From positions 248,001 to 312,000 of the forward strand of contig NZ_JAUSTI010000008.1 in assembly GCF_030812775.1 (NCBI RefSeq): DNA of 64,000 nucleotides. Reading direction: 5' to 3'. The position numbers were made by a program, and so were the translations under genes. The DNA comes from Paenibacillus tundrae. Its GTDB lineage: Bacteria; Bacillota; Bacilli; Paenibacillales; Paenibacillaceae. The notes beneath the pieces are model-generated. The model made no database searches, had not been told where the DNA came from, and was given only the letters and a program-made list of their open reading frames with translations. Of the stretch, positions 1-8,548 are shown one piece after another; the first letter of the stretch is position 1, and every line of letters begins with the position of its first letter.

Positions 1-2
1 AG

Positions 3-245
3 TTCAGAGAAGAGTATTATTACGTGATGGGAATTATGGATTTTGATCGCGAACGGTTGGAAGATGTTTTGCGGAATGGTGCCAAGCTTAGTATCAAAGT
101 CATTGGAGGTCTGATTGTTTCGAAGGACGTATCGCTAGAATTAGCCCAAGCTGCATTTGGTAAAGTGAAAATCTACGGGATCATCCGCGCTCCCGAGAAC
201 ATCAAGAAATTTTTGCGCCAGTTGCATGAGGAAGGTAAGGCATAA
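3..245 (+). CDS. C-terminal end of an unidentified protein (5' end outside window)
   Basis: The reading frame is open from base 3 with no stop before the first possible start (GTG at 24, followed directly by ATG at 27). No Shine-Dalgarno site precedes either codon. I therefore read this as the tail of a gene entering from the left. The visible 73 residues are a compact alpha/beta-looking stretch with alternating hydrophobic residues (VIGGLIV, KVKIYGIIRA) and a basic C-terminus. I do not recognise the family and assign no function. Confidence 0.5.
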   Translation, partial: FREEYYYVMGIMDFDRERLEDVLRNGAKLSIKVIGGLIVSKDVSLELAQAAFGKVKIYGIIRAPENIKKFLRQLHEEGKA

Positions 246-254
246 TAACAAAAA

Positions 255-302
255 AAGAGCCGTTAACGCACCAGCTATCATCTAGCAAGTGGTTATACGG
301 CT
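255..302 (-). terminator. Terminator of the leftward lipoprotein genes
   Basis: An inverted repeat (AGCCGT-TAAC against GTTAT-ACGGCT) is followed, read on the minus strand, by a run of seven T. It lies just past the stop of the gene ending at 321. It may also serve the rightward gene ending at 245. Confidence 0.6.
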
Positions 303-320
303 TATCGGCTTTACAGCTTC

Positions 321-701
321 TTATTTTCCCTCAAAGTACTGAACAATTTCATCAGAAGTTTTTGCTTTCAGCACGATTTCATTTTTCTCAAATACTAGTA
401 TGGCTGGATAGGTGTCGAGATCAAATGTTTTCGCATAATCAAACTTCTGCTCCCCACTGACATCATAGAAGTTAATATGTTGTATTGGTTTGTCTGCTCT
501 TACGTTTGTATTAATATGTTGTATTTTCTTCAGTAGATCCTCGACAAACTCGCGGTCTGAATCTTGGTTAGAGAACACGATGATGGAGATATCATTCGTT
601 TGACCAGTTACCAAATAATCGATAGCCTTCTCTTTGTTATTCTGACCACAACCGGAAACTAGAAGCATTAGCGCCACAACAAGTACAATCCATTTTTTCA
701 T
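321..701 (-). CDS. Small lipoprotein, thioredoxin-like without CxxC
   Basis: A 126-residue protein with a short lipoprotein signal: MKKW, a hydrophobic stretch and lipobox VSGC, with the acylated Cys near residue 18. After it comes an alpha/beta domain whose pattern (SIIVFSNQ, a helix, then TYPAILVF) looks like a thioredoxin fold. The lipobox Cys is the only cysteine, so it cannot do dithiol redox chemistry. It is probably anchored on the outer face of the membrane. The next upstream gene is a clear paralogue (GQNNKEKAIDYL against GENNREKAIAYL). Family assignment is by pattern only and the role is unknown. Confidence 0.75.
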   Translation of the reverse strand: MKKWIVLVVALMLLVSGCGQNNKEKAIDYLVTGQTNDISIIVFSNQDSDREFVEDLLKKIQHINTNVRADKPIQHINFYDVSGEQKFDYAKTFDLDTYPAILVFEKNEIVLKAKTSDEIVQYFEGK

Positions 702-770
702 ATTACATGTCCTCTCTCGGAAAGCAATGAAACCCCCGCCTGATTAACGAGGGACTGCATTTTCTTTCTT

Positions 771-1172
771 TCATTTGTCTTTTTCGTTTTGAACATATTC
801 AAGAATTTCTTTCGGTTCATGGAATTGAGCCAGAAGCTCTTCATTCTGAAAAAGAATGATACTAGGGTATGTTTTCAGATCAAAAATGTTCTCATATTTG
901 TATGGGTTGTATTCCTTAACATTAATCAAATTCACATTCATAATTGGATCTTTTATTCGTATATGGTTATTAATGTAGTCTATATTGGTCTGTAAATCTC
1001 TAACGAATGAATCTTCCAATTTTTGATCATTGAATACAACAATGGAAATCTCATCGCTCTCTCTCGGAGTGCCCAACAAATATGCAATGGCCTTCTCCCT
1101 ATTATTCTCACCACAACCGGAGATTAGAGTAATTAACACGCCGAGTACGATTAAGCTCCCGAGCTTTCTCAT
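771..1172 (-). CDS. Small lipoprotein, paralogue of the following gene
   Basis: The start is taken at ATG 1172 (MRKLGSL), because an AAGGGGG Shine-Dalgarno lies about 8 bases upstream; a longer frame from 1190 would place the ribosome site inside the gene. It has a signal with lipobox LISGC, then a domain with the same layout as its neighbour (VVFNDQ, helix, TYPSIILFQ). Only the lipobox Cys is present. The two genes are tandem, about 70 bases apart and probably cotranscribed, which points to a local duplication. Function unknown. Confidence 0.75.
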   Translation of the reverse strand: MRKLGSLIVLGVLITLISGCGENNREKAIAYLLGTPRESDEISIVVFNDQKLEDSFVRDLQTNIDYINNHIRIKDPIMNVNLINVKEYNPYKYENIFDLKTYPSIILFQNEELLAQFHEPKEILEYVQNEKDK

Positions 1173-1271
1173 TCCATCTTCCCCCTTCAACAGATGGAAT
1201 ATCCTTCCTGATTATAATATATGTTACTATTACACTATTATGGAATAAATCACTTTACAGGAGAATCCATT

Positions 1272-1373
1272 ATGCTAAATAAAAAAAGTATACTTATCGC
1301 CTTAATTTTAGGCCTCATCATCCTGATCCTACCTATCGTTTTATACATTTTCTTCACTTCATCGAGTTCATAA
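1272..1373 (+). CDS. 33-residue single-pass membrane peptide
   Basis: A short frame with an AGGAG Shine-Dalgarno 8 bases before ATG. The peptide has a basic start (MLNKK), one hydrophobic segment of about 23 residues containing a single Pro, and a short Ser-rich tail before TAA. It lies convergent to the next gene and divergent from the lipoprotein pair. The ribosome site and clean transmembrane profile suggest a real small protein. Small size limits certainty, and no function can be inferred. Confidence 0.5.
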   Translation: MLNKKSILIALILGLIILILPIVLYIFFTSSSS

Positions 1374-1391
1374 ATGCACGAAGCGCAGAGA

Positions 1392-2774
1392 CTAATCGCC
1401 GCCTCCACCCGAATCACTACCTCCACTGTCACTCCCAGAGCTATCGTTATCATATGAAGATGTATAGGTACCACTGCTGCTTGAACCACTCGTTTTGTGA
1501 TAGTTAGCTTTTCTATTTCTTTTTTGAGTACCATGTTCGATTAAACCAACATTGTAGTTCAGACGTTCGTATGGATATTCGGCAGCAAACAATGGGCGAT
1601 ATTCGCCCCGAAGAGATAGAACCAGCAGGAGCAACGGCGTTGCCGATATGGTCTTAGATACCGCTGGTTTAGCTGATTTCTTCTGCTCCTTCTGTAGCAT
1701 CTGTCTAATCTCCGGTTCGAATTGATTCTGGAGATGAGTCCAATCCGTTTTTCGACTACACCGTGAGCCGATTCGAAGGACAAGAGCCGTCTGCAACACT
1801 CGTTCCAGCGACTCGGCTTCTTCTCCTAACCGTTCTGTCGGTATGCCTTTTTTATACTTCCTACGCCAGCGGTGCAGTGACCTTGACCATTCACGACCCA
1901 TAGGGGCAATCTCCCGTCCGGGGAGGAACAAACGAACGAATAACATGACTATGATTGCGGTCAGCACGTCAGATCGAAATGCAAATTCAACGCCCTCCAT
2001 CAACACAGTCGTCATGAATAAACTAAATACCGCAAGCTGGAACACCCAACGTACATATACACGCCGCCAACTCAACAGCCATAACAGCAGTGCTAGGCTT
2101 AATCCAATAATATCAATTATACCTAACCCATCCATTTGACCTAATGCAACGACGAGTATAAAGAGAACCGGGTAAAGAAGCCCTACCAGTAATCGAAGTA
2201 ATAATGGCGTTCGAACGATGCCTTCCCATCCTCTTGATTCACGAATCTGTGCCACCCACTGCCGTAGCCTTTTGCTGTCCAGCTTCTCTCTCTCACGGTA
2301 ATAATACAAGTTTTCGGCATTTTTACTTTCCTGTGAGCTGGGACCGGCTAACGCATCTAGACGGAACTTCTGTGCTCCATAACCGTGCTCTCCAATAAAC
2401 CATTGAATTAATTCACTTTCGTCCGGCATGATCTGACCGATCTGCCTCGTCTTTTGAAATTCCAACGTCATATTAGGCGCATATTGGTCATCTTGATATC
2501 TTCCTTTGGTTGGTATAACCCGGAGAGATAATATCCCTGAACGAGTCAGAGCAAATAATGAAGCAAGGGTGTCCCGTAGCCGCATTTTACCTTTATTGAA
2601 TACATAAGCAAGAAAAAGCGGGTCTGCCTGTTCGATTTCTTCATCTGTATAACTGCCCTTTGACATACGATTTCGAATGGAGAGCAGTATTTGCAATACC
2701 AACACAGCTAGAATCACCCATATGAGCTGTGCCCCACTACGTTGAATCCAACCGACTTCAAATATTCTTTCCAC
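1392..2774 (-). CDS. Membrane protein with Gly/Ser/Asp-rich C-terminus (DUF2207-like)
   Basis: 460 residues starting at GTG with AAGGAGG 8 bases upstream. One transmembrane helix lies near residues 15-32. A soluble domain follows (about 35-190), then two to four hydrophobic helices around 195-290, a basic region, and a last hydrophobic segment (TPLLLLVLSL). The final 30 residues are low complexity (Ser, Gly, Asp), ending GGSDSGGGGD. This layout resembles the C-terminal half of DUF2207 membrane proteins, which also end in Gly-rich tails, but the N-terminal DUF2207 part is absent. Function unknown. Confidence 0.6.
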   Translation of the reverse strand: MERIFEVGWIQRSGAQLIWVILAVLVLQILLSIRNRMSKGSYTDEEIEQADPLFLAYVFNKGKMRLRDTLASLFALTRSGILSLRVIPTKGRYQDDQYAPNMTLEFQKTRQIGQIMPDESELIQWFIGEHGYGAQKFRLDALAGPSSQESKNAENLYYYREREKLDSKRLRQWVAQIRESRGWEGIVRTPLLLRLLVGLLYPVLFILVVALGQMDGLGIIDIIGLSLALLLWLLSWRRVYVRWVFQLAVFSLFMTTVLMEGVEFAFRSDVLTAIIVMLFVRLFLPGREIAPMGREWSRSLHRWRRKYKKGIPTERLGEEAESLERVLQTALVLRIGSRCSRKTDWTHLQNQFEPEIRQMLQKEQKKSAKPAVSKTISATPLLLLVLSLRGEYRPLFAAEYPYERLNYNVGLIEHGTQKRNRKANYHKTSGSSSSGTYTSSYDNDSSGSDSGGSDSGGGGD

Positions 2775-2837
2775 CGCATATACCTCCTTCTAGCCTCCAT
2801 ACCACTTAACACGCTATACTCCGGTGAATGTGACTCA

Positions 2838-3749
2838 TTAAACCTCAATCATTGCTGACTTCAAATTCATATAAAATTGCTGGGCATCTGCATAATCCGG
2901 TAAACCAGCCACTTGCCCATCCCCAAGCTCAAGAATAATCCATGAACCGTCCGTGAGTTTGGCGAAATCCATTGTAAAAAAACGACTTTGAATCGTGCTC
3001 GCTATGCCCATGAACGACTCTAATTGAGCGACAAAGTCCTGATCCTCTCCTTCATCCCAATAGTTCGATACATACAGTGGCTTACCATCTAGTACAAAGA
3101 CTCGCATTTCTTGAGACAAGGGCATACCACTTTGTGGATGATTCGATAGAAATGCCAGCTGGGCGTATTCTCTGAACACGAGCCCTTCATTTAAGTCCGA
3201 GCCTTGTCGTTCAAGGAAGGTCTGAACCACTTTCTGCACGTGTGCCTGATCGGATGCATCTGGGATATAACACGCTTCATGCCATTCATGCTTTCTCGAT
3301 TTCACATAATCCTTGACCATAATAGGTGCTGCGCCAAACGTCTTGACTGCGTCCCTAAGCCAGTCTGCCGACTTGTGCATCTCAGACTGATGAATCCAAA
3401 CGGAACGTGGGGTGTATGGCTTAATCAGATCGTAAGAATCAGGCAGATAATGACCATGCTGATATTGCTCAGGTGTATTAATGAGATACAGATTGATTGA
3501 GGTAAGCGCATTGTACAGCGTCTCATATTCACTTGGCTTCATCATCCATCCACGGTATACCGTCAGGGTTGGCTCTATCGCGGCGGCAAGATGCTGAATT
3601 GCACGTCTTGGTTTGCCATCAATGAGCAATGACTCTAGGTGAATTAACCCTACATCCAGACCTAGTTGCTTCGCATATGTATACTCTTCCTCATAACTCT
3701 CATCCACTTTCCGCTCATCTAGCGGAGAACTGCAATATATTATTTTCAC
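2838..3749 (-). CDS. ATP-grasp domain protein
   Basis: Start chosen at GTG 3749, because AAAGGAG lies 10 bases before it and inside the longer frame that begins at 3773. The protein has about 303 residues. The C-terminal half carries ATP-grasp features: a Lys-containing strand (APIMVKDYVKSRKHEW), a YVSNYW-type strand, and the metal-binding end FTMDFAKLTDGSWIILELGDGQ, where acidic residues and Gln would bind Mg-ATP. ATP-grasp enzymes join a carboxylate to an amine or thiol through an acyl-phosphate. Substrate unknown; no partner gene is adjacent. Confidence 0.65.
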   Translation of the reverse strand: MKIIYCSSPLDERKVDESYEEEYTYAKQLGLDVGLIHLESLLIDGKPRRAIQHLAAAIEPTLTVYRGWMMKPSEYETLYNALTSINLYLINTPEQYQHGHYLPDSYDLIKPYTPRSVWIHQSEMHKSADWLRDAVKTFGAAPIMVKDYVKSRKHEWHEACYIPDASDQAHVQKVVQTFLERQGSDLNEGLVFREYAQLAFLSNHPQSGMPLSQEMRVFVLDGKPLYVSNYWDEGEDQDFVAQLESFMGIASTIQSRFFTMDFAKLTDGSWIILELGDGQVAGLPDYADAQQFYMNLKSAMIEV

Positions 3750-3902
3750 CTCAGCTGATCTCCTTTCAAACATGTAACGCCAATATATTCCTATTATTTT
3801 AACATATCTGTTTCTGCTGCAAACAGCTTCGGTAAAACAGCCCCATCAACAAAGTAACCCAGCATCATGATCGATACTAGGCTAATTGCTATTTATATTT
3901 AT

Positions 3903-4496
3903 CTAATCATTTAATCCTTTACCTTCAAGGATTGGCTTCACATACTTCTCAACTCTTGAAGCTCTCGTCTTCGATTGTTTGGCGTCCGAGAAATAAAAGA
4001 GGTAGGCTCTTTGCCTTCCGGGCGTCAGAGCTTCGAACGCAGTTCTGAGCTCAGGCATTTCATCGAACTTTTGTGCCAGTTCCTCTGGAAGAGTATACTC
4101 TGTAGTCTGCTTCATTTCCACCTTCTGGCCAGACTTTTCAATCTCAACGGCTTCAAGAATATATGCTTTGATCTGCTGTTCCATCTCATTAATTTGCTCA
4201 ACATTGGTAAATCGAATCTGGCGGGCAGCCTGTACATTATTCGTCTGTTGCACTAAGATTCCATCTGTATCCTTCAACAGGGCTCCCTTATGGAACAAAA
4301 GCGCACAATATTCCTTGAAACCATGGATCAATACCACGTTTTTGTTCTGAACCGTGTAGCATGGATGCATCCATTTATAGTCCTCGGTCAACCCACAGTC
4401 CAAAATTATCTCCCGAAGCCGCACCGATTCTTCCTTCCACGTCTTGGCTTTACTTAAATACTCATCAACCTTCGGATTAAGTCTGTTGTCAGTCAT
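3903..4496 (-). CDS. YdeI/OmpD-associated family protein with DUF1801-like domain
   Basis: 197 residues. The first 110 match the YdhG/DUF1801 pattern: LREIILDCGLTEDYKW, then HPCYTVQNKNVVLIHGFKEYCALLFHKG. The C-terminal third has the YdeI-type segment LPEELAQKFDEMPELRTAFEALTPGRQRAYLFY followed by a basic K/R-rich end. This two-part layout is common in Bacillus and Paenibacillus. Its biochemical role is not established. A GAGGGG ribosome site precedes the ATG. It appears monocistronic. Confidence 0.75.
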   Translation of the reverse strand: MTDNRLNPKVDEYLSKAKTWKEESVRLREIILDCGLTEDYKWMHPCYTVQNKNVVLIHGFKEYCALLFHKGALLKDTDGILVQQTNNVQAARQIRFTNVEQINEMEQQIKAYILEAVEIEKSGQKVEMKQTTEYTLPEELAQKFDEMPELRTAFEALTPGRQRAYLFYFSDAKQSKTRASRVEKYVKPILEGKGLND

Positions 4497-4567
4497 CAGG
4501 ACTACCCCTCTTCATCATCATAAGGTACGTTTTCCTTACTTTATCATGAGTTCAAAAAAACACAAAG

Positions 4568-4620
4568 AATCCCCTTCAAGCGATTGTCCTATACTTAAAG
4601 GAGGCCGTTTAAAGGGGATT
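4568..4620 (-). terminator. Possible terminator after the GH2 gene
   Basis: The arms AATCCCCTT (4568-4576) and AAGGGGATT (4612-4620) are perfect complements, 62 bases past the GH2 stop. On the minus strand they are followed by a T-rich stretch ending in seven T. The 35-base loop is long, so this is tentative. Confidence 0.4.
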
Positions 4621-4681
4621 ACTCTATTACTTTACTTTCGAAGGACGTTAACCAAAGTCACAATGGTTACCGGGTTCTTCA

Positions 4682-7600
4682 TCACTCAAAACGGAACCAG
4701 CCAAAGTCAAACTGACTGCCCGGCAGGAAGATAAAGGTCACCTTTTGCACACCTGTCACCTGTTCAAGTTCAAATACCCGTTCCTCGTATCCTTCTGACT
4801 GTGTGAACTCGACAAGTTGATTGCTCTGTCCATCTGCTCCTGAGAAACGAATATGAATCGTGTTTTTGTCGATAGGTGAACGACCGCAGATTACAAGTTT
4901 GGATGTACCTGCTGCCGTAAAATCCATATGATCGAACTCCAACGAGACATTGTTTCCGATTCCTTCAACCGATTCACCTTGAATGGTAAACGTATCTCCA
5001 TACAGATGGTCACACGATGCAGCCGCATTCTGCTCAAAGGCTCGGCTTTGGCGTTCAAAGGAAAAGCCCTTGATGTGAATTTTCTGCTTCAGTACAAAAC
5101 AAATGGATGTAATTCCACGCAACCGCTTGGACAACGTATACGTGTCTTCCTGATACACATTCCATCGGGATTCCTTCTGATATACCACATCGGCAATCAA
5201 TGTGCTTCCCTCTTCACCAGGCATACCTTCCCAGATCTGCATGGGATACTCTTCATTCGATAGAGCAAAGATCGGAATCGTAATGGTATCCGAACCATAT
5301 GCACCGAAGTCGATATTGCGGAAGCCCACATGTGTCTCCCCATCTCGGCTCGTCGCTACACCACGTTCGTTCCCATTGCCCACGTCGCCCTTCGAATAGT
5401 CATAGAGCCCACCGGAGATAAAGGCATATGGGTCATGATATGCCGTTCCCAGTCCGGTGGCTGTGAATTCAAGCTGGGAGATCAGTTTAATCTTGTCCGT
5501 GCCGTTCTTACTCGTGGCGCGAAGGCGGAATGCACCATCTCCCATTGCAGTAACCTTCACTTGACCTGCTTCAGCCGAATTCTCAGCCAAGTCCGAATCG
5601 AGCAACTCTACTTTGGAAATGTTCGACTCAATGCCCGCATCATTCACCACAGACCATTCGATATCTCGGTACGATGTATTCTCTGGGTACAGCTTCGCAT
5701 GAACCACCATCTCTGGGGTAGAAGGGTTTAACAGCTGTCCTGCCGGGCTAATGATCTCGATTTTGCGCAAAGGAATCTCGTGTACCTGTCCGGTATGAAT
5801 AGCCCGTTCCTCATTACGATCGAATACAGCTTGTACTTTCGTATCTTGAGCATTGCTTTCCGGAACACTATTCTCAGAAGCATCGGTACCTTCATCCACT
5901 TCTATAGCTTGGAATTCTGCCGTTGCGCCTGCTAAGCCTTCCGAGGACACCTCGATCTTCACTGTTCCCGGTTCATTCGTTGCGCCAATGATTGCCATTA
6001 GTTTGCCACTGAACAACCTGCGGCTTGTCCCCTTGTAAGGATCATAATCCGTACTATCTCCGTTATCCAGCCCTAACAGACGTCCTGCACCCGTCACACT
6101 CACCTGCACACGATTGTTGGCATTCTGCACCAGGTTGCCATCCTCATCCTCTACATTGATCTCGACAAAAATAAGATCCTTCCCATTCGCAGTTAATTGC
6201 TCACGGTCTGCATGAAGACGAACAGCCTGTGCATCCTTGTAAGATCGCTGAACATCGGTTGCAATCACATTGCCGACTTCATCGTACGCAATCGCCTTCA
6301 GCTCACCAGCGACATAAGGCACTTTCCACCAGCCAACAAGCTGTTTTCCATGAGCATGGTCAATGTTATACGTGCCGATCGTATCACCATTCAGCTGCAG
6401 TTCAATCTTTGGCGCGTTACTGCACACGCGTACATCAATGACCTGACCAGGGCTGAAATCCCAATAAGGGAACAGGTGAACCATTGGAGCCTTTTTGTAA
6501 TCCGTCCAAGCGGATTGGTAGATATAATAGGAGTCTTTCGGGAATGTTGCCGTATCAATCTGTCCAAAATAAGAATTCTTCGTATGATACGGTGTTGGCT
6601 CACCGATATAATCGAATCCTGTCCATAGGAACTGTCCAAGCGAATAAGGGGTATCCCGTTCTGCCAAAATACACGCCTCTGCCGACTTCGCTCCCCAGCT
6701 TGTTGTACTGTTTCCCAGCGCGGAGCACTGCTCATCATCATCAGCCAGAATGGATTGCTCGAATGGGAAATGATAGATTCCCCGGCTCTGCACCACAGAT
6801 GCCGTTTCACTACCATAGATAATCCAGTCCGGGTGCTCTTCATGGTGCTTATCATAATATTTTTCCGCGTAATTATATCCCGCAAGCTTCACGATATCCG
6901 CACATTTCTGTGCATTTTCCCAAGGCATATAGTTCGAACCAATCGTAACACGCGCATTATGCTTTGGATCGAATTCCAGCACATAATCCATCAGCATCCG
7001 GGTGACTTCCTGTCCCCGTTCATCTGCATGCGTATCATAGATCTCATTACCAATACTCCACATCATCAAGCTTGGATGGTTGCGGTCACGCATAACCCAG
7101 CTCTTCACGTCGGTATGCGCCCACTCCGGGAAGAATCTCGCATAATCGTAAGGGGTCTTGGAACGCTCCCACATGTCAAAAGCTTCTGAAACAACCAGCA
7201 TGCCCATCTCATCGGCAAGCTCCATGAACTCTTTGGCAGGCATATTATGAGCGGTTCGAATGGCATTAACGCCCATACCCTGCAATAACTCGAACCTTCT
7301 ACGCAGAGCGACCAGATTGAATGCTGCACCCAAAGCTCCCAGATCATGGTGTTCACAGACACCGTTCATTTTCATCTTGACCCCATTCAGTAAGAAGCCT
7401 TCCTGCGGATCGAACCTAACTTCTCGGAAACCAACGTTCTGGGTGAGACGCTCTATCGTCTCATAACCTCCGTTACCCTGATTCTGAGCCTGAGCATCAT
7501 TCTGATTTTCAGTCTGAGCTTGAGTCTGTGTATGAGTGTGATCCTCGTTGTGCTCCACTGACGCCACCTGTAAATCGGTCACCAATTGATAGAGATGCGG

Positions 7601-8317
7601 TTCTTCCGTGCCCCACAGATTCGGGTTCTCTACTACAAATTGCTGGCGGTTCGTAACAATACTAGCTTTACTAGAATGACGATCGTTGCTAGCGTTGGCA
7701 ATATGTCCAACCTCAGCTTGCTGAGCATCCAGCGTTACTGCCTTCGTTGTGGTTGCTACAACCCTACCATCATAGAGCAGTGTGTGCACAAGCTGTGCGT
7801 CCCGATCAATAACGACATCCGTATCCACCTCAACCTGCCAGCCATCAGACTGCTTCTGCATGGATACATAGGTACCATTGGTGACGATATGATTGTGATC
7901 CCTCGTTTTCAGCCATACATTACGATAGATTCCTGCGCCGGAGTACCACCTGCTGTTAGGGCTTTGATGCACCACCTTGACGATGATTTCATTATTCCCC
8001 TCGACCAAGGCCTCTGTGATCTCGTGTTCAAACGCAGAATATCCATACTTCCATTCCCCAACTAACTGCCCATTCACATACACGGATGAATCCATATACA
8101 CCCCGTCAAAACACAACAGTCTTTGCTTATGATCCTTCGTAACCTGGAACGACTTGCGATACCAGCCAATACTATCCTCATACAGATCCAATGTGTTATA
8201 AATTAACCAATCATGCGGAAGCTCCACAGGTTCGAACGTTAATCCCCCAGGCTCCGTAACATCCAGTCCAGTTTTGGCAAATACCCATCCATCATTAAAC
8301 AGTTTCCTCTGATTCAT
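4682..8317 (-). CDS. GH2-family beta-galactosidase-like glycosidase, cytoplasmic
   Basis: 1211 residues with no signal peptide. Order: GH2 sugar-binding domain (about 1-180), immunoglobulin-like domain, TIM barrel (about 300-600), then DUF4982-type and further beta-sandwich domains. The acid/base Glu is E425 in SIGNEIYD and the nucleophile is E504 in YGSETAS. GH2 enzymes hydrolyse beta-galactosides, beta-glucuronides or beta-mannosides; DUF4982 enzymes are usually beta-galactosidase-like, so the exact substrate is open. Odd: a roughly 30-residue His/Thr/Gln/Asn-rich stretch (7475-7560) sits just before the barrel. A cre-like site lies 26 bases upstream, consistent with catabolite repression. 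Confidence 0.85.
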   Translation of the reverse strand: MNQRKLFNDGWVFAKTGLDVTEPGGLTFEPVELPHDWLIYNTLDLYEDSIGWYRKSFQVTKDHKQRLLCFDGVYMDSSVYVNGQLVGEWKYGYSAFEHEITEALVEGNNEIIVKVVHQSPNSRWYSGAGIYRNVWLKTRDHNHIVTNGTYVSMQKQSDGWQVEVDTDVVIDRDAQLVHTLLYDGRVVATTTKAVTLDAQQAEVGHIANASNDRHSSKASIVTNRQQFVVENPNLWGTEEPHLYQLVTDLQVASVEHNEDHTHTQTQAQTENQNDAQAQNQGNGGYETIERLTQNVGFREVRFDPQEGFLLNGVKMKMNGVCEHHDLGALGAAFNLVALRRRFELLQGMGVNAIRTAHNMPAKEFMELADEMGMLVVSEAFDMWERSKTPYDYARFFPEWAHTDVKSWVMRDRNHPSLMMWSIGNEIYDTHADERGQEVTRMLMDYVLEFDPKHNARVTIGSNYMPWENAQKCADIVKLAGYNYAEKYYDKHHEEHPDWIIYGSETASVVQSRGIYHFPFEQSILADDDEQCSALGNSTTSWGAKSAEACILAERDTPYSLGQFLWTGFDYIGEPTPYHTKNSYFGQIDTATFPKDSYYIYQSAWTDYKKAPMVHLFPYWDFSPGQVIDVRVCSNAPKIELQLNGDTIGTYNIDHAHGKQLVGWWKVPYVAGELKAIAYDEVGNVIATDVQRSYKDAQAVRLHADREQLTANGKDLIFVEINVEDEDGNLVQNANNRVQVSVTGAGRLLGLDNGDSTDYDPYKGTSRRLFSGKLMAIIGATNEPGTVKIEVSSEGLAGATAEFQAIEVDEGTDASENSVPESNAQDTKVQAVFDRNEERAIHTGQVHEIPLRKIEIISPAGQLLNPSTPEMVVHAKLYPENTSYRDIEWSVVNDAGIESNISKVELLDSDLAENSAEAGQVKVTAMGDGAFRLRATSKNGTDKIKLISQLEFTATGLGTAYHDPYAFISGGLYDYSKGDVGNGNERGVATSRDGETHVGFRNIDFGAYGSDTITIPIFALSNEEYPMQIWEGMPGEEGSTLIADVVYQKESRWNVYQEDTYTLSKRLRGITSICFVLKQKIHIKGFSFERQSRAFEQNAAASCDHLYGDTFTIQGESVEGIGNNVSLEFDHMDFTAAGTSKLVICGRSPIDKNTIHIRFSGADGQSNQLVEFTQSEGYEERVFELEQVTGVQKVTFIFLPGSQFDFGWFRFE

Positions 8318-8342
8318 CGCTCTTTCACTTCCTGTCTCAATA

Positions 8343-8356
8343 TGATTGCGTTTACA
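8343..8356 (-). promoter_or_regulatory. cre-like catabolite repression site
   Basis: On the minus strand the site reads TGTAAACGCAATCA, which differs from the CcpA consensus TGWAARCGYTWNCW at one position. It lies 26 bases before the GH2 start codon. Confidence 0.5.
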
Positions 8357-8498
8357 TAAAAGAATGGAGCCGCACCGATAACCTTTTCGATTATCGTTAC
8401 ATCAACCTATCTACTCTACCCGATTATACCATCTGATCCATCTAGTGACTGCATCGGATTGAATATAAAACGAACAATTTATACACACCCGCATAACC

Positions 8499-8535
8499 GC
8501 AAAAAAAAAGGCAACCTGGCATAGCCAGATCACCC
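8499..8535 (-). terminator. Rho-independent terminator of the siderophore operon
   Basis: A CTGGC-TAT-GCCAG stem with extended GG/CC flanks is followed on the minus strand by nine T. It lies directly after the last synthetase gene. Confidence 0.75.
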
Positions 8536-8548
8536 CAACACCCTTACC

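Noticed and set aside
1250..1534. 94-residue minus-strand frame overlapping the membrane-protein tail
   Set aside because: It overlaps the Gly/Ser-coding repeat of the real gene in another frame and opposes the small peptide gene. No ribosome site was seen.
4928..8065. Many plus-strand frames up to 159 residues opposite the GH2 gene
   Set aside because: Antisense shadows: no ribosome sites, composition following the GH2 codons, and the GH2 protein has intact catalytic motifs.
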